A stretch of DNA of 64,000 bases, from assembly GCF_002899455.1 (NCBI RefSeq), contig NZ_PPFB01000001.1:992001-1056000 (forward strand), read 5' to 3'. Below, piece after piece: positions 42,389 through 52,720 of this stretch. A program made the position numbers and the translations under genes. This DNA is from Streptomyces sp. DH-12 (GTDB lineage Bacteria > Actinomycetota > Actinomycetes > Streptomycetales > Streptomycetaceae). Each line of letters opens with the position of its first letter. Positions within the stretch are counted from its first letter, which is position 1. The notes below the pieces were generated by a model. It ran no database searches. It saw only the letters and a program-made list of their open reading frames with translations, and was not told the origin of the DNA.

Positions 42389-43372
42389 TCAGCCCCGGTC
42401 CCGCTTCCCCCGCGCGATCTCGGGCAGGACCGCCTCGGCGATGTCGAGGAGGGCCCTGTCGTCCGGGAGCGCCCCGGTCTCGCTCCACACGGTGAAGCCG
42501 TAGGAGCCGCCCCGGTCCTCGCCGTCGAGCGCCACGGTCAGCGTCCGGGCCAGGGGTCCCTGCCCCACGGGGCCGCCGGAGCCGCCGCCGCTCCCCAGGT
42601 CGAACTGGATCCTCATCATGTGGTCCGAGGTGAACAGCGCGGGTCGCCCCAGCACCGTGAGCTTCCTGAGGTCCGGGGCGTTCCGGTACGTCGTCAGGTT
42701 CGCGTACTGGGCGACCGTCAGCTCGTCGTACGTGGCCGACAGCTCCACGGTGTACGTGTCGAACTCGACCCTCGCCTCGGGCCGGGCGACCTTCCCGTCG
42801 GTCAGGGGGGCGGTGGCGTCGGTGCCGGAGGCGTAGGTCGCGGTCTCGGTGGGGGTGCCGAGGAGTTCGGGCAGCTCGGGCCGGTTGAGCGCCCGGCACA
42901 GGTCCTCGCCGGTCACGGCGTCGGACGTGGCCCGGTGGGCGGTCGGCGGCTTCCCGTCCTCGTCGCCGCTCCAGCACGTGGCGGCCCGAGAGGCCCCCGT
43001 GGCGCCGGATTCCGGGAGCCGGCCCTCGATCCACAGGACGCCTCCGATCACCGCGAAGAGGCCGATGGCCAGGGCGGCCTGAGCGAAGGCGTTGGGCTCC
43101 TTCCCGGGAGGACGCCGTACCGCCGGGGCGACGGGCGCCGTCACCGCGGCCACCGGAGGGGCCGGGCGCCGGCGGGCGCGCAGCGCGTGCACGACCACGC
43201 GCACGCGCACCACCGCCACCAGCAGGAACGCCGCGCCGATGACGGCCGGCGCCCATCCCTCGCCGTCGACGAGAGCCATGTGGAGGATGCGTACGCCGAA
43301 CACCGTCCCGACCAGGATGACCAGCGGCTCGCGGATCCAGAAGGGGAGGAGACGGACGAGGAGACCGAGCAT
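42389..43372 (-). CDS. Membrane protein, DUF6215-like
   Basis: 327 residues. Two N-terminal membrane segments (~14-60: EPLVILVGTVFGVRILHMAL, GAAFLLVAVVRVRVVV), a proline-rich linker, a third helix (ALAIGLFAVIGGVLWI, ~97-113) and a ~200-residue extracytoplasmic domain with TYTVELSATYDELTVAQYAN and GEDLCRALNRPELPELLG. It resembles a Streptomyces-restricted family I know as DUF6215, often near secretion or conjugation-type genes, with no known function. It ends 21 bases before the iron box of the ABC pair, in the same direction. Confidence 0.7.
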   Translation of the reverse strand: MLGLLVRLLPFWIREPLVILVGTVFGVRILHMALVDGEGWAPAVIGAAFLLVAVVRVRVVVHALRARRRPAPPVAAVTAPVAPAVRRPPGKEPNAFAQAALAIGLFAVIGGVLWIEGRLPESGATGASRAATCWSGDEDGKPPTAHRATSDAVTGEDLCRALNRPELPELLGTPTETATYASGTDATAPLTDGKVARPEARVEFDTYTVELSATYDELTVAQYANLTTYRNAPDLRKLTVLGRPALFTSDHMMRIQFDLGSGGGSGGPVGQGPLARTLTVALDGEDRGGSYGFTVWSETGALPDDRALLDIAEAVLPEIARGKRDRG

Positions 43373-43504
43373 CCGGTGATCTCATCAGGAGCAAGATCAC
43401 AAGGACTGTGGTGGAAGCCACAGTTCCGGCCCGGTACCCGATTGTGATGAAACGGAGGAGGCCGCCCGGGCGTGGGGGCCGGCTCGGCGCAGCGTTGACG
43501 ATGG

Positions 43505-43734
43505 TCACGTCGCGGGTGCGGACCGGGAGGACGGGACGTCGCCGCCCGCCGTACCCGCGACGAGGAGCCGGCGTCCGGTGACGACCCGGTCGCCGTACTC
43601 GACGCGGGCCCCGGTGCGGCGGACGAAGTCGCCCGGGGGGCGCACCGGGTCGTCGGCGGCCGCGGAGCGGCGCTCGCTGCAGCGGGTGAAGGACGTGCCG
43701 GGTCCGCTCCCCGCTCCAGGACGACGTAGTCGCG
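43505..43734 (-). pseudogene. Remnant of a flavin-dependent monooxygenase gene
   Basis: Minus-strand frames give RDYVVLERGADPA (43734-43696), then after a frameshift FTRCSERRSAAADDPV and DFVRRTGARVEYGDRVV, ending at a stop at 43505. The pieces match the order in FAD/NAD(P)-binding monooxygenases (YVVLERG, then a DDLVRYLRDFARRTGARVxYGTRV-like block). The N-terminal GxGxxG and about 40 intervening residues are missing. No start codon. The rest of 43373-43899 holds only a small hairpin (ACTGTGG/CCACAGT near 43410) and the promoter of the next gene. Confidence 0.45.
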
Positions 43735-43899
43735 TCCCTCCTGTCCCAGGGGCGTCCTCGGCGGACCACGAGGGGCTCGCCGTGCGGCCGGGCACGGGGC
43801 GCCGGGACCCGGCGTGTGCGGTCGGCCTCGTTCGCCCCGGATCTTGCATGACTGGCGCTGATCGGGGCAAACGGTCCGCCTGGAACAGGGGAGGACGCC

Positions 43900-44469
43900 A
43901 TGACGATGACGGAGCAGCCGGCCAAGCCGATGGAGAAGCAGAGCACCTGCTGCGCGCGCCACGACGCCCACGCCTCGTGGCCCGGTGACGAGCCGCCGGA
44001 GTCGGCGCGTGAGCGGGTGAACCGCCGCTGGAACGAGGTGCTGCAGGAGACGCGTGTCACGCAGACGGGTGTGCAGATCCTCTTCGGCTTCCTGCTCAGC
44101 GTGGCCTTCACCCCGCTGTTCCGTGAACTGGAGACGCTGGACCGGGTCATCTACGTCATGACCGTGGTGTTCGGCGCGTCCGCCACCGGCTCGCTGATCG
44201 CGCCGGTGTCCATCCACCGTTTCCTGTCCGGGCAACGGATGAAGGACGAAGTGGTGGAGATGGCCGGGCGGTTGATGGTGTGCGGGATGGTGCTGCTCGC
44301 GCTCACCATCGGCTGCACGCTGCTGCTGATCCTGCGGTTCGTCGTGCCGGGCGTGCTCGCCGAGGTGCTGGTGGGCGGGGTCATGCTGTGGTTCGCGCTG
44401 TGCTGGTACGTGCTGCCGCTCCGGCTGCGCCGCCGTGCCGCCCGCCGCGCGCGGCGCGACCGGACGTGA
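43900..44469 (+). CDS. DUF6328 family integral membrane protein
   Basis: 189 residues from ATG 43900. Cytosolic N-terminus (~50 residues, two Cys: STCCARHD), the family motif RRWNEVLQETRVTQTGVQIL, then four predicted membrane helices (LLSVAFTPLF; VVFGASATGSLIAPVS; LMVCGMVLLALTIGCTLLLI; VLVGGVMLWFALCWYVL) and a basic C-terminus. The family is common in actinomycetes and uncharacterised. Followed by a strong hairpin. Confidence 0.85.
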   Translation: MTMTEQPAKPMEKQSTCCARHDAHASWPGDEPPESARERVNRRWNEVLQETRVTQTGVQILFGFLLSVAFTPLFRELETLDRVIYVMTVVFGASATGSLIAPVSIHRFLSGQRMKDEVVEMAGRLMVCGMVLLALTIGCTLLLILRFVVPGVLAEVLVGGVMLWFALCWYVLPLRLRRRAARRARRDRT

Positions 44470-44567
44470 CGGCTGACCGGCCGGCGGTCGCCGTCCCTCG
44501 GAAGGACGGCGCGTACGAGCCGGGAACGGTCGTGGCGGCGGTCGCCCGAGAGTGAGGTGCGGGAGGA

Positions 44568-44605
44568 ACGGGCCGTCCGGGAACGGGAGTTCCCGGACGG
44601 CCCGT
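44568..44605 (+). terminator. 17-bp hairpin with GGGA tetraloop
   Basis: ACGGGCCGTCCGGGAAC (44568-44584), loop GGGA, GTTCCCGGACGGCCCGT (44589-44605), followed by CGCGCTTTCC. It separates the DUF6328 and DUF2804 genes; no convincing gene occupies 44470-44735. Confidence 0.75.
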
Positions 44606-44735
44606 CGCGCTTTCCGGGACGGCGCACGCCGCGATCGTGTGTCGCGGTACGACTGGGCACGGACACAGGTGACCGTGCTCGGGTGGCCGCTGGACCCTGC
44701 CGAGCCGCGTCCCCGGGCGAAAGGGCCGCGCTGAC

Positions 44736-45716
44736 ATGACCGCCGAACGTGAGATCACCTCCCCCGTCGACCTGTGCCTCCCCGACGGGCGGCTCGATCC
44801 GGAGGCGGTCGGCTGGACCCGGCGGCCGCTGCACCGGGCGAACCTGCGCGGGTGGGGGCGCGTCAAGCGCTGGGAGTACTGGGGCATCGTCACGCCGTCG
44901 CACATCGTCGGCCTGGTCGCCTCCTCCCTCGACTACGCCGGCACGCACGGCGTGTACGTGCTGGACCGGGCCACCGGCCGCGAACTGGCCGGGGACGCGG
45001 TGACGCCGCTGGCGCGGGGCGTGCGCATGCCGGACCGCAGCGGGACGGGGACCGCGTCCGCGCGGGGCGGCGGGGTGACGCTGGAGTTCGTCCAGCACGC
45101 GGAGGGCACCACGATCAGCGCGGCCGCCCCCGGTGTCCGGCTGGAGGCCGAGGCGCCGCTGGAGCCGGGGCACGAGTCGCTGGGCGTGGTCGTGCCGTGG
45201 AGCGAGCGCCGCTTCCAGTACACGCTGAAGGACCTCGGCCGTCCCGTCCACGGCCGTCTGACGCTCGGCTCGCGGGAGGTCGCGTTCGACGCGTCCGGCT
45301 CCTTCGCCGTCCTCGACCACGGTCGCGGCAAGTGGCCGTACTCCATGACGTGGAACTGGGCGGCGGGCTGCGCGCCGGGGCGGGCGGTCCAGCTCGGCGG
45401 CCGGTGGACCGACGGCACGGGTGCGACGGAGAACGCCCTGTTCGTCGACGGCCGCCTGCACAAGATCGGCGATGAACTCGTCTGGGAGTACGACCGTACG
45501 GACTGGCTGCGTCCGTGGCGGATCGGCGGGCCCCGGGTGGAGGCCGAGTTCCGCCCCTTCCACGTCCGGACCGCCAGGACGAGCCTGTGGGTGGTGTCCA
45601 ACGACACGCACCAGTGCTTCGGGAGCTTCACGGGGCGCGCCCGCGCCGACGACGGCTCCTGGGTGGATCTCGACGGGCTCACCGGCTGGGCGGAGGAGGC
45701 CCGCGACCGGTGGTGA
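44736..45716 (+). CDS. DUF2804 family protein
   Basis: 326 residues from ATG 44736 with GAAAGG upstream. Family landmarks: LHRANLRGWGRVKRWEYWGI (~30-50), DHGRGKWPYSMTWNWAAG (~200-217), GGRWTDGTGATENALFVDGR and the C-terminal FRPFHVR. Predicted all-beta lipocalin-like protein of the tocopherol-cyclase/hydroxyneurosporene-synthase type, cytosolic, no signal peptide. Function unknown; proposed lipid or terpenoid binding is a family-level guess. Confidence 0.88.
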   Translation: MTAEREITSPVDLCLPDGRLDPEAVGWTRRPLHRANLRGWGRVKRWEYWGIVTPSHIVGLVASSLDYAGTHGVYVLDRATGRELAGDAVTPLARGVRMPDRSGTGTASARGGGVTLEFVQHAEGTTISAAAPGVRLEAEAPLEPGHESLGVVVPWSERRFQYTLKDLGRPVHGRLTLGSREVAFDASGSFAVLDHGRGKWPYSMTWNWAAGCAPGRAVQLGGRWTDGTGATENALFVDGRLHKIGDELVWEYDRTDWLRPWRIGGPRVEAEFRPFHVRTARTSLWVVSNDTHQCFGSFTGRARADDGSWVDLDGLTGWAEEARDRW

Positions 45717-45719
45717 AGA

Positions 45720-45777
45720 CGGTCCGTCCCGCCCCGCCCGTGAGCCGCGCGGCTCACGGGCGGGGCGGGACGGACCG
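45720..45777. terminator. Perfect 58-nt palindromic bidirectional terminator
   Basis: Bases 45720-45777 read identically on both strands: 29-bp arms meeting at GCGC with no spacer (centre 45748/45749). It lies between the convergent DUF2804 stop (45716) and DUF5302 stop (45780), so it can terminate both. Confidence 0.85.
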
Positions 45778-45779
45778 GC

Positions 45780-46016
45780 TCAGCCGCTCTTGCGGCGGAA
45801 CGACCGCCGGCCCGTCGCCGGGCCGTGCGTGGCGCGCACCTTGGACGCGTTCGGGTTGCCGACGGCCTCGGCCGCTTCCGCCTGGGCGCCGCGCTTGCGT
45901 GCCAGGGCCTCGCGGAACTTGCGCTTCAGGTCGTAGGCGCCGTCGTCGTCCGGCGTGACCGGGGACGTCGCGGCGGCCGGCTCCGAACCTTCCGTGGTGG
46001 GCGGTTCTGCGGTCAT
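45780..46016 (-). CDS. DUF5302 family small protein
   Basis: 78 residues from ATG 46016, with AGGAGG 5 bases upstream. The acidic/proline N-terminus is followed by the conserved helix YDLKRKFREALARKRG and the basic tail GRRSFRRKSG typical of DUF5302. Small conserved actinobacterial protein of unknown function, likely nucleic-acid or ribosome associated by charge only. Confidence 0.85.
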   Translation of the reverse strand: MTAEPPTTEGSEPAAATSPVTPDDDGAYDLKRKFREALARKRGAQAEAAEAVGNPNASKVRATHGPATGRRSFRRKSG

Positions 46017-46310
46017 GGTGACCTCCTGGGTCCGGGGACGGGCGAGCACAGCTTGTCACGCCGGGCCCCGTACGCGTCGGGTATTTTCCGGCGCGGTGCC
46101 GCTCATCCGGTGCGGCGCGCCTGGACGGCACCGCGCGCCCCGGCGAACTCGCGTGCCTCGACGGGGCGCGTCCGCGGTATTGACGCCCGATGTTACAAGT
46201 CAATAGTTTCAGTATCTTCGTTGCACACCAGGGCCGTGTTCCACGTCTCCGTCGCCCCCGGTCCCTCGCTCGGCGAGCCGGTGGCCGCGTTGCCGACAGG
46301 AGGGATCAGC
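46017..46310. promoter_or_regulatory. Divergent promoter region between DUF5302 and the MpaB-like gene
   Basis: A 294-base gap. The AT-rich stretch at ~46188-46225 (GATGTTACAAGTCAATAG, then TTTCAGTATCTTCG) is the probable promoter of the plus-strand oxygenase/aldehyde dehydrogenase operon. No clear palindrome or RNA was seen. Confidence 0.4.
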
Positions 46311-47282
46311 ATGGGCCGTCACCGCAGGCTCGCCCGGATGCGGCAGATGGATCCGCAGCGGGACTTCGAGCAGATCTACCGCTGGATCACGCAGTACGAG
46401 TTCCCCCGCGACTACCTGCACGGCACGTCGGTCGCGTTCCTGCGCGACTACGGCGTCCCGCGCATCTCTCGACTGCTGGACCGCACGCAGGAGTTCGAGC
46501 GTGCCGGGCAGAAGCGCTACGACGACACGGTGCTGATCGCGTACGAGATGGTGCGCGACGGGATGGACTCGGAGCACGGGCGGGCCGCCGCCCGCCACCT
46601 CAACCGCATCCACGGCCGGTACCGCATCCCCAACGAGGACTTCCTGTACGTGCTGGCCACCACGGTGGTGGGGCCGAAGCGGTGGATCGACCGGTACGGG
46701 TGGCGGCCGTTGTGCGCGCAGGAGACCGAGAGCCTGGCGCTGGTGGGCCGGCGGATGGGCGAGATGATGGGCATCTCCTCGGTGCCCGGCACCTACGCGG
46801 AGTTCGAGCGGCTCCACGACGCCTACGAGCGGGAGATGTTCGCCTACGACCCCGCCAACCGCCGGGTCGCCGCGGCCACGTTACGCGTCATGGCGGCCTG
46901 GTACCCGGCCCCGCTGCGCCGGATCGCCGTACGGGCCACGCTGGCCGTGCTCGACGAACCGCTGCTGACGGCCCTCGGGTTCCGGCCGCAGCCGGCCTGG
47001 CTGCGGGCGGTCGCGCACCGGGCGCTGCGCCTGCGCGCCGCGGTCGTCCGGCTGCTGCCGGCCCGGCCGGAGCGGTTTCCGCGCCGCCCGAAGGCGCGCA
47101 CCTATCCCTTCGGCTGGACCTTGGACGACCTGGGCCCGCACTGGGCGCGGTCCCGTCCGGCCCTGCCGCTGCCGGACGAGGGACCGCCGGGCGAGGAACC
47201 GCCGGACGAGAAGCCGCGCGACGCGGTCCCCGGGCCGTCGCGGCCGTCCGCCGTCCGAGCCCTTCGTGAGGAGACCCCATGA
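46311..47282 (+). CDS. Oxygenase MpaB family protein (DUF2236-like)
   Basis: 323 residues from ATG 46311, AGGAGG 9 bases upstream. The family pattern is all-helical with heme/metal-associated blocks: DFEQIYRWITQYEFPRDYLH, AFLRDYGVPRISRLLDRTQE, DDTVLIAYEMVRDGMDSEHG and NRIHGRYRIPNEDFLYVLAT (conserved His). The C-terminus is proline- and acid-rich. MpaB/rubber-oxygenase relatives catalyse oxygenative cleavage of isoprenoid-like chains. Its stop overlaps the next gene (ATGA), an aldehyde dehydrogenase, fitting an oxygenase that releases an aldehyde for oxidation. Confidence 0.88.
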   Translation: MGRHRRLARMRQMDPQRDFEQIYRWITQYEFPRDYLHGTSVAFLRDYGVPRISRLLDRTQEFERAGQKRYDDTVLIAYEMVRDGMDSEHGRAAARHLNRIHGRYRIPNEDFLYVLATTVVGPKRWIDRYGWRPLCAQETESLALVGRRMGEMMGISSVPGTYAEFERLHDAYEREMFAYDPANRRVAAATLRVMAAWYPAPLRRIAVRATLAVLDEPLLTALGFRPQPAWLRAVAHRALRLRAAVVRLLPARPERFPRRPKARTYPFGWTLDDLGPHWARSRPALPLPDEGPPGEEPPDEKPRDAVPGPSRPSAVRALREETP

Positions 47283-48790
47283 CCGAGACCGTCCCGGCCG
47301 CCGCTCCACGCGCCTCCGCCACCACGTTCCCCACCCACTCCCCCGCGACCGGCGAGCGGCTCGCCGAGTACCCGGTGCACGGGCCGGAGGACGTCGCCCG
47401 TGCCGTGGCCCGCGCCCGCACCGTGCAGGCGGGGTGGGCGGCCCTGCCCGCGTCGCGCCGCCGTGACCTGCTGCTGCGCTGGAAGAAGACCCTCGCCGAC
47501 GACCTGGACACGGTGGCCCGCACCATCGCGGAGGAGACCAGCAAGCCCGCCGGTGACGCCGCGCTGGAAGTGGTCCTCACGCTGGAGCACCTGGCGTGGG
47601 CCGCCCGCAACGCCCCCCGGGTGCTGGGCCGGAGAAGAGTGCGGACCGGGCTGTTCACGGTGCATCAGCGGGCCTCGCTGGTCCACCGTCCGCTGGGTGT
47701 CGTCGGCGTGATCGGCCCCTGGAACTACCCCCTCTACACCCCGATGGGCTCCATCGGGTACGCCCTCGCCGCGGGGAACGCGGTGGTGTTCAAGCCGTCG
47801 GAACTGACGCCGGGCACGGGAGTGCTGCTGGCGGAGCTGTTCGACTCCGCCGCGCCCGAGCACGCCGGGCTGCTCACCACGGTCACGGGGGCGGCGGCGA
47901 CCGGGGACGCGCTGGCCCGCTCCGGGGTGGACAAGCTGGCGTTCACGGGGTCGCCGGGGACGGCGCGGAAGGTGATGGCGGTGTGCGCGGAGACGCTGAC
48001 GCCGTTCCTCGCCGAGTGCGGCGGCAAGGACGCGGTGATCGTCACCGCCGACGCCGACCTGGACGCGGCCGCCGACGCGATCGTGTGGGGCGCGCTGAGC
48101 AACGCGGGGCAGACCTGCGCGGGCGTGGAGCGCGTCTACGCGGTGCGGGAGGTCCACGAGGAGCTGTGCGCACGGGTGGTGGAGCGGGCCGGGGCGCTGC
48201 CCACGGGTGCCGGCGCGGACGCCGCCTACGGGCCGATGACGCTGCCCGGCCAGACCGCCGTCGTCGAGCGGCACGTCAGCGGCGCCGTCGCGGCGGGCGG
48301 ACGGGCGCTGCTCGGCGGGCCCGAGTCGGTGCGGGCGCCCTACGTCGCCCCGGTGGTGCTGACCGGTGTGCCGGAGGACGCGGCGGCGATGACGGAGGAG
48401 ACGTTCGGGCCGGTCGTGGCGGTCAACGCGGTGGCGGGCGTGGACGAGGCCGTGGAGCGCGCCAACGCCTCCCGCTACGCCCTCGGGGCCGCGGTGTTCT
48501 GCGGCAGCGGGCGCACGGGGGCGGCGATCGCGGCGCGGCTGCGCGCGGGCGCGGTGTCGGTGAACTCGGTGCTGGGCTTCGCGGCGGTGCCCGCGCTGCC
48601 GTTCGGGGGGTCGCAGGACTCCGGGTTCGGGCGGATCCACGGCGCGGAGGGGCTGCGGGCGTTCACCTCCGTGCAGTCGATGACGGTCCAGCGGTTCGCC
48701 CCGGCGATCGCGCTGACCTCCTTCGCGGTCCCGGCGGCCACCCGCGAGCGCGCGGTGCGGCTGGCGCGTGCCCTGCACCGGCGGCGCTGA
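47279..48790 (+). CDS. NAD(P)-dependent aldehyde dehydrogenase
   Basis: 503 residues, ATG overlapping the MpaB-like stop. Complete ALDH: VVGVIGPWNYPLYTPMGSIG, KPSELTPGTG, FTGSPGTARKVM, general base E246 (AECGGKD), nucleophile C280 (NAGQTCAGVERVY), EETFGPVV and FGGSQDSGFGR. The C-terminus carries a hydrophobic/basic extension (APAIALTSFAVPAATRER) like succinate-semialdehyde or coniferyl-aldehyde dehydrogenases that associate with membranes. Likely oxidises the aldehyde produced by the upstream oxygenase. Confidence 0.93.
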   Translation: MTETVPAAAPRASATTFPTHSPATGERLAEYPVHGPEDVARAVARARTVQAGWAALPASRRRDLLLRWKKTLADDLDTVARTIAEETSKPAGDAALEVVLTLEHLAWAARNAPRVLGRRRVRTGLFTVHQRASLVHRPLGVVGVIGPWNYPLYTPMGSIGYALAAGNAVVFKPSELTPGTGVLLAELFDSAAPEHAGLLTTVTGAAATGDALARSGVDKLAFTGSPGTARKVMAVCAETLTPFLAECGGKDAVIVTADADLDAAADAIVWGALSNAGQTCAGVERVYAVREVHEELCARVVERAGALPTGAGADAAYGPMTLPGQTAVVERHVSGAVAAGGRALLGGPESVRAPYVAPVVLTGVPEDAAAMTEETFGPVVAVNAVAGVDEAVERANASRYALGAAVFCGSGRTGAAIAARLRAGAVSVNSVLGFAAVPALPFGGSQDSGFGRIHGAEGLRAFTSVQSMTVQRFAPAIALTSFAVPAATRERAVRLARALHRRR

Positions 48791-48825
48791 ACGGAGCGGG
48801 GGCCTGCCCGTCGCCGCCGGGGCGG

Positions 48826-49452
48826 TCAGGCGTCCAGCAGCGGGGCCAGATAGCGCCGGGCGAAGGCCCGGGCCTGGTCCTCGTCCTCCATCTCGATGCA
48901 GCTCGACGGGTTGAGCAGGAAGGACACGGCGACCCGCACCATCAGCTCGGCGACCGGACGCGGGTCCTCGTCGGGCCGACCCTCCACCTGCTGCGCCCGG
49001 CGCAGATGCCCGGTCAGGTACTCGACGGTGGCCGACAGCGAGGAGCCGCCCTGCACGGTCAGGTACGGCAGCACCACCTCGGGTTCGAGCCGCAGCATGC
49101 CGCCGAGGAGCGGATGGGCGCGGCTGTGGCGCAGGGCGGCGGCGAACCCCTCGACGACCCGCTCCCGCATGGTCGGCAGGCCCGCCACCGCCGCGTCGAG
49201 CCGGGCGAAGAAGCGGTTCAGTTCGCGCAGCAGGGTCTCCTCGACCAGGCGGTCCTTGGTCTGGAAGCGCCGGTAGACGGTCACCCGGGAGACACCGGCC
49301 CGCTTGGCGACGTCGTCCACCGAGGAGCGGCGCACCCCGAGGAGGGTGAACTGCTCCAGTGCCGCGTCGAGGATCCGCCGCGCCGTGTCGTCCTCGGGCT
49401 CCGGGCGGGCGAGGACCCGGGCGAGCCACGAGTCGTTCGTGTCAGTTCTCAT
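48826..49452 (-). CDS. TetR family regulator
   Basis: 208 residues from ATG 49452. HTH at ~20-70 (ARRILDAALEQFTLLGVRRS, VAKRAGVSRVTVYRRFQTKD), then an all-helical ligand domain. Divergent from an acyl-CoA dehydrogenase with 127 bases between starts, so it probably represses that gene and itself in response to an acyl-CoA or related ligand. The adjoining MpaB-like/ALDH operon ends convergently and is a possible second target. Confidence 0.9.
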   Translation of the reverse strand: MRTDTNDSWLARVLARPEPEDDTARRILDAALEQFTLLGVRRSSVDDVAKRAGVSRVTVYRRFQTKDRLVEETLLRELNRFFARLDAAVAGLPTMRERVVEGFAAALRHSRAHPLLGGMLRLEPEVVLPYLTVQGGSSLSATVEYLTGHLRRAQQVEGRPDEDPRPVAELMVRVAVSFLLNPSSCIEMEDEDQARAFARRYLAPLLDA

Positions 49453-49495
49453 GGTGATCCTCACGATACCGGCGAACGACTCCCTGAGAGACGCT

Positions 49496-49520
49496 GATAC
49501 ACCTATCATATCTTTGTATC
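49496..49520. promoter_or_regulatory. Candidate TetR operator/promoter
   Basis: GATAC (49496-49500) and GTATC (49516-49520) flank ACCTATCATATCTTT in an AT-rich patch between divergent TetR and acyl-CoA dehydrogenase genes. Symmetry is limited to the outer arms, so the exact operator is unsure. Confidence 0.35.
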
Positions 49521-49579
49521 CCCAGAACGCGCCCCGCCCGACCGAGCCGCCGACCGGCACCCGCATCCCGGAGGACCTG

Positions 49580-50719
49580 ATGGGCAGTCGACTCACCGAG
49601 GAACAGGCCGCGTTCGCGGCGGCCGTACGCGACTTCGCCAAGCGCGAGTGCGGCACCCGGGAACAGCGCGACGCGCTGACGGACGGCGGCCGCGAGGCGC
49701 ACCATCCGGGGCTGTACCGCAAGCTGGCCGACCTGGGCTGGCTCGGGATCTGCCTGCCCGAGGAGTACGGCGGCGCCGGCGGCGGGACCGCCGACGCCTG
49801 CCTGTTCCTGGAGGAGACGTCGTACGGGATGGTGCCGTGCGGCGGCTTCGTCACGACGGTGATCACGGCGAAGGCGTACGAGCGGTTCGGCACCGAACGG
49901 CAGCGGCGGGAGGTGCTGTCCGGCGCGGTCCGCGGCGACGTGCTGGCGATCGCGATGTCGGAGCCGGGGGCCGGGTCCGACGTCGGGGCGCTGCGCTGCC
50001 GGGCCCGGCGGGAGCGGGACGGCACCTGGGCGATCGACGGCCAGAAGACCTGGATCTCCAACGCGCACTGCGCCCGGAGCATCCTGCTGGTGGCCCGCAC
50101 CGGCGAGGACAAGCACGGCGGGCTGACCATGTTCCACCTGCCGGCCGGCACACCGGGCGTGGAGATCCGGGGCATCGGGACGATGCGCGGCCGCGAGGTC
50201 AACGACGTCCACCTCACGGACGTACGCCTGCCCGCGGACTCCGTCGTCGGCGAGGTGAACGGCGGGTGGAGGCAGTTGATGGCCGGCCTCGACCACGAGC
50301 GGCTGTTCCTGGCCGCCGACATGCTGGGCCTGGCCCGCCGCGCCTTCGACGACGCGGTCGCCTACGTCCGTGAACGGGAGCAGTTCGGGCGGCCCGTCGG
50401 CTCCTTCCAGGCGCTGCGGCACCGGGTCGCGGACCTGGCCACCGAGATCGAGTGCACACGGCTGCTGGTGCGCGAGGTGGCCCTGGACTGCGACGCGCGG
50501 CCGGACGAGCTGTTCCCGCGCGAGGCGTCGATGGCCAAGCTGAAGGCCACCGAACTCGCCAAGCGCACCGCGCTGGAGGGCATGCAGATGATGGGCGGCT
50601 ACGGCTACACCACGGAGTTCGACATGGAGCGCCATCTGCGGGCCGCGGTCGTCTCCACGGTGTACGGCGGGACGAGCGAGATCCAGCGGGACGTCATCGG
50701 CAAGACGTACGGGCTCTGA
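49580..50719 (+). CDS. Acyl-CoA dehydrogenase
   Basis: 379 residues from ATG 49580, GGAGG close upstream. Full ACAD fold: LADLGWLGICLPEEYGGAGG, MSEPGAGSDVGALRCRAR, WISNAHCARS, EREQFGRPVGSFQALRHRVA, and GGYGYTTEFDMERHLRA with the candidate catalytic Glu in TTEFD, then YGGTSEIQRDVIGK. Flavoprotein dehydrogenating the alpha,beta bond of acyl-CoA. It converges on the six-gene beta-oxidation operon, separated by a hairpin, and is divergent from TetR. Confidence 0.93.
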   Translation: MGSRLTEEQAAFAAAVRDFAKRECGTREQRDALTDGGREAHHPGLYRKLADLGWLGICLPEEYGGAGGGTADACLFLEETSYGMVPCGGFVTTVITAKAYERFGTERQRREVLSGAVRGDVLAIAMSEPGAGSDVGALRCRARRERDGTWAIDGQKTWISNAHCARSILLVARTGEDKHGGLTMFHLPAGTPGVEIRGIGTMRGREVNDVHLTDVRLPADSVVGEVNGGWRQLMAGLDHERLFLAADMLGLARRAFDDAVAYVREREQFGRPVGSFQALRHRVADLATEIECTRLLVREVALDCDARPDELFPREASMAKLKATELAKRTALEGMQMMGGYGYTTEFDMERHLRAAVVSTVYGGTSEIQRDVIGKTYGL

Positions 50720-50735
50720 TCCGGGCGCACACGAG

Positions 50736-50769
50736 GGCCGCCCGCCCCCTGGGACCGGGGCGGGCGGCC
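50736..50769. terminator. Bidirectional terminator between convergent beta-oxidation genes
   Basis: GGCCGCCCGCCCC (50736-50748) and GGGGCGGGCGGCC (50757-50769), a 13-bp perfect stem with an 8-base loop. Confidence 0.7.
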
Positions 50770-50785
50770 GTCGTCGTGCGAGAGG

Positions 50786-52618
<1,833 letters not shown>

Positions 52619-52720
52619 CGGGGCCTCCTTGCGTTGCGGGTCGGGGAGAGAACGTCCGGGGAGACCGCGGCGTGGGGAAGCCCCTGCGGGCGTGCCCGGT
52701 GCCGGGAGCGGGCCTTGCGC

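Noticed and set aside
43578..43988. Plus-strand 136-codon ORF running into the DUF6328 gene
   Set aside because: Out of frame with DUF6328 and opposite a better monooxygenase remnant; composition is that of a shadow.
44557..44735. Two 60-codon ORFs before DUF2804
   Set aside because: They run across the perfect tetraloop hairpin at 44568-44605 and have no recognisable sequence.
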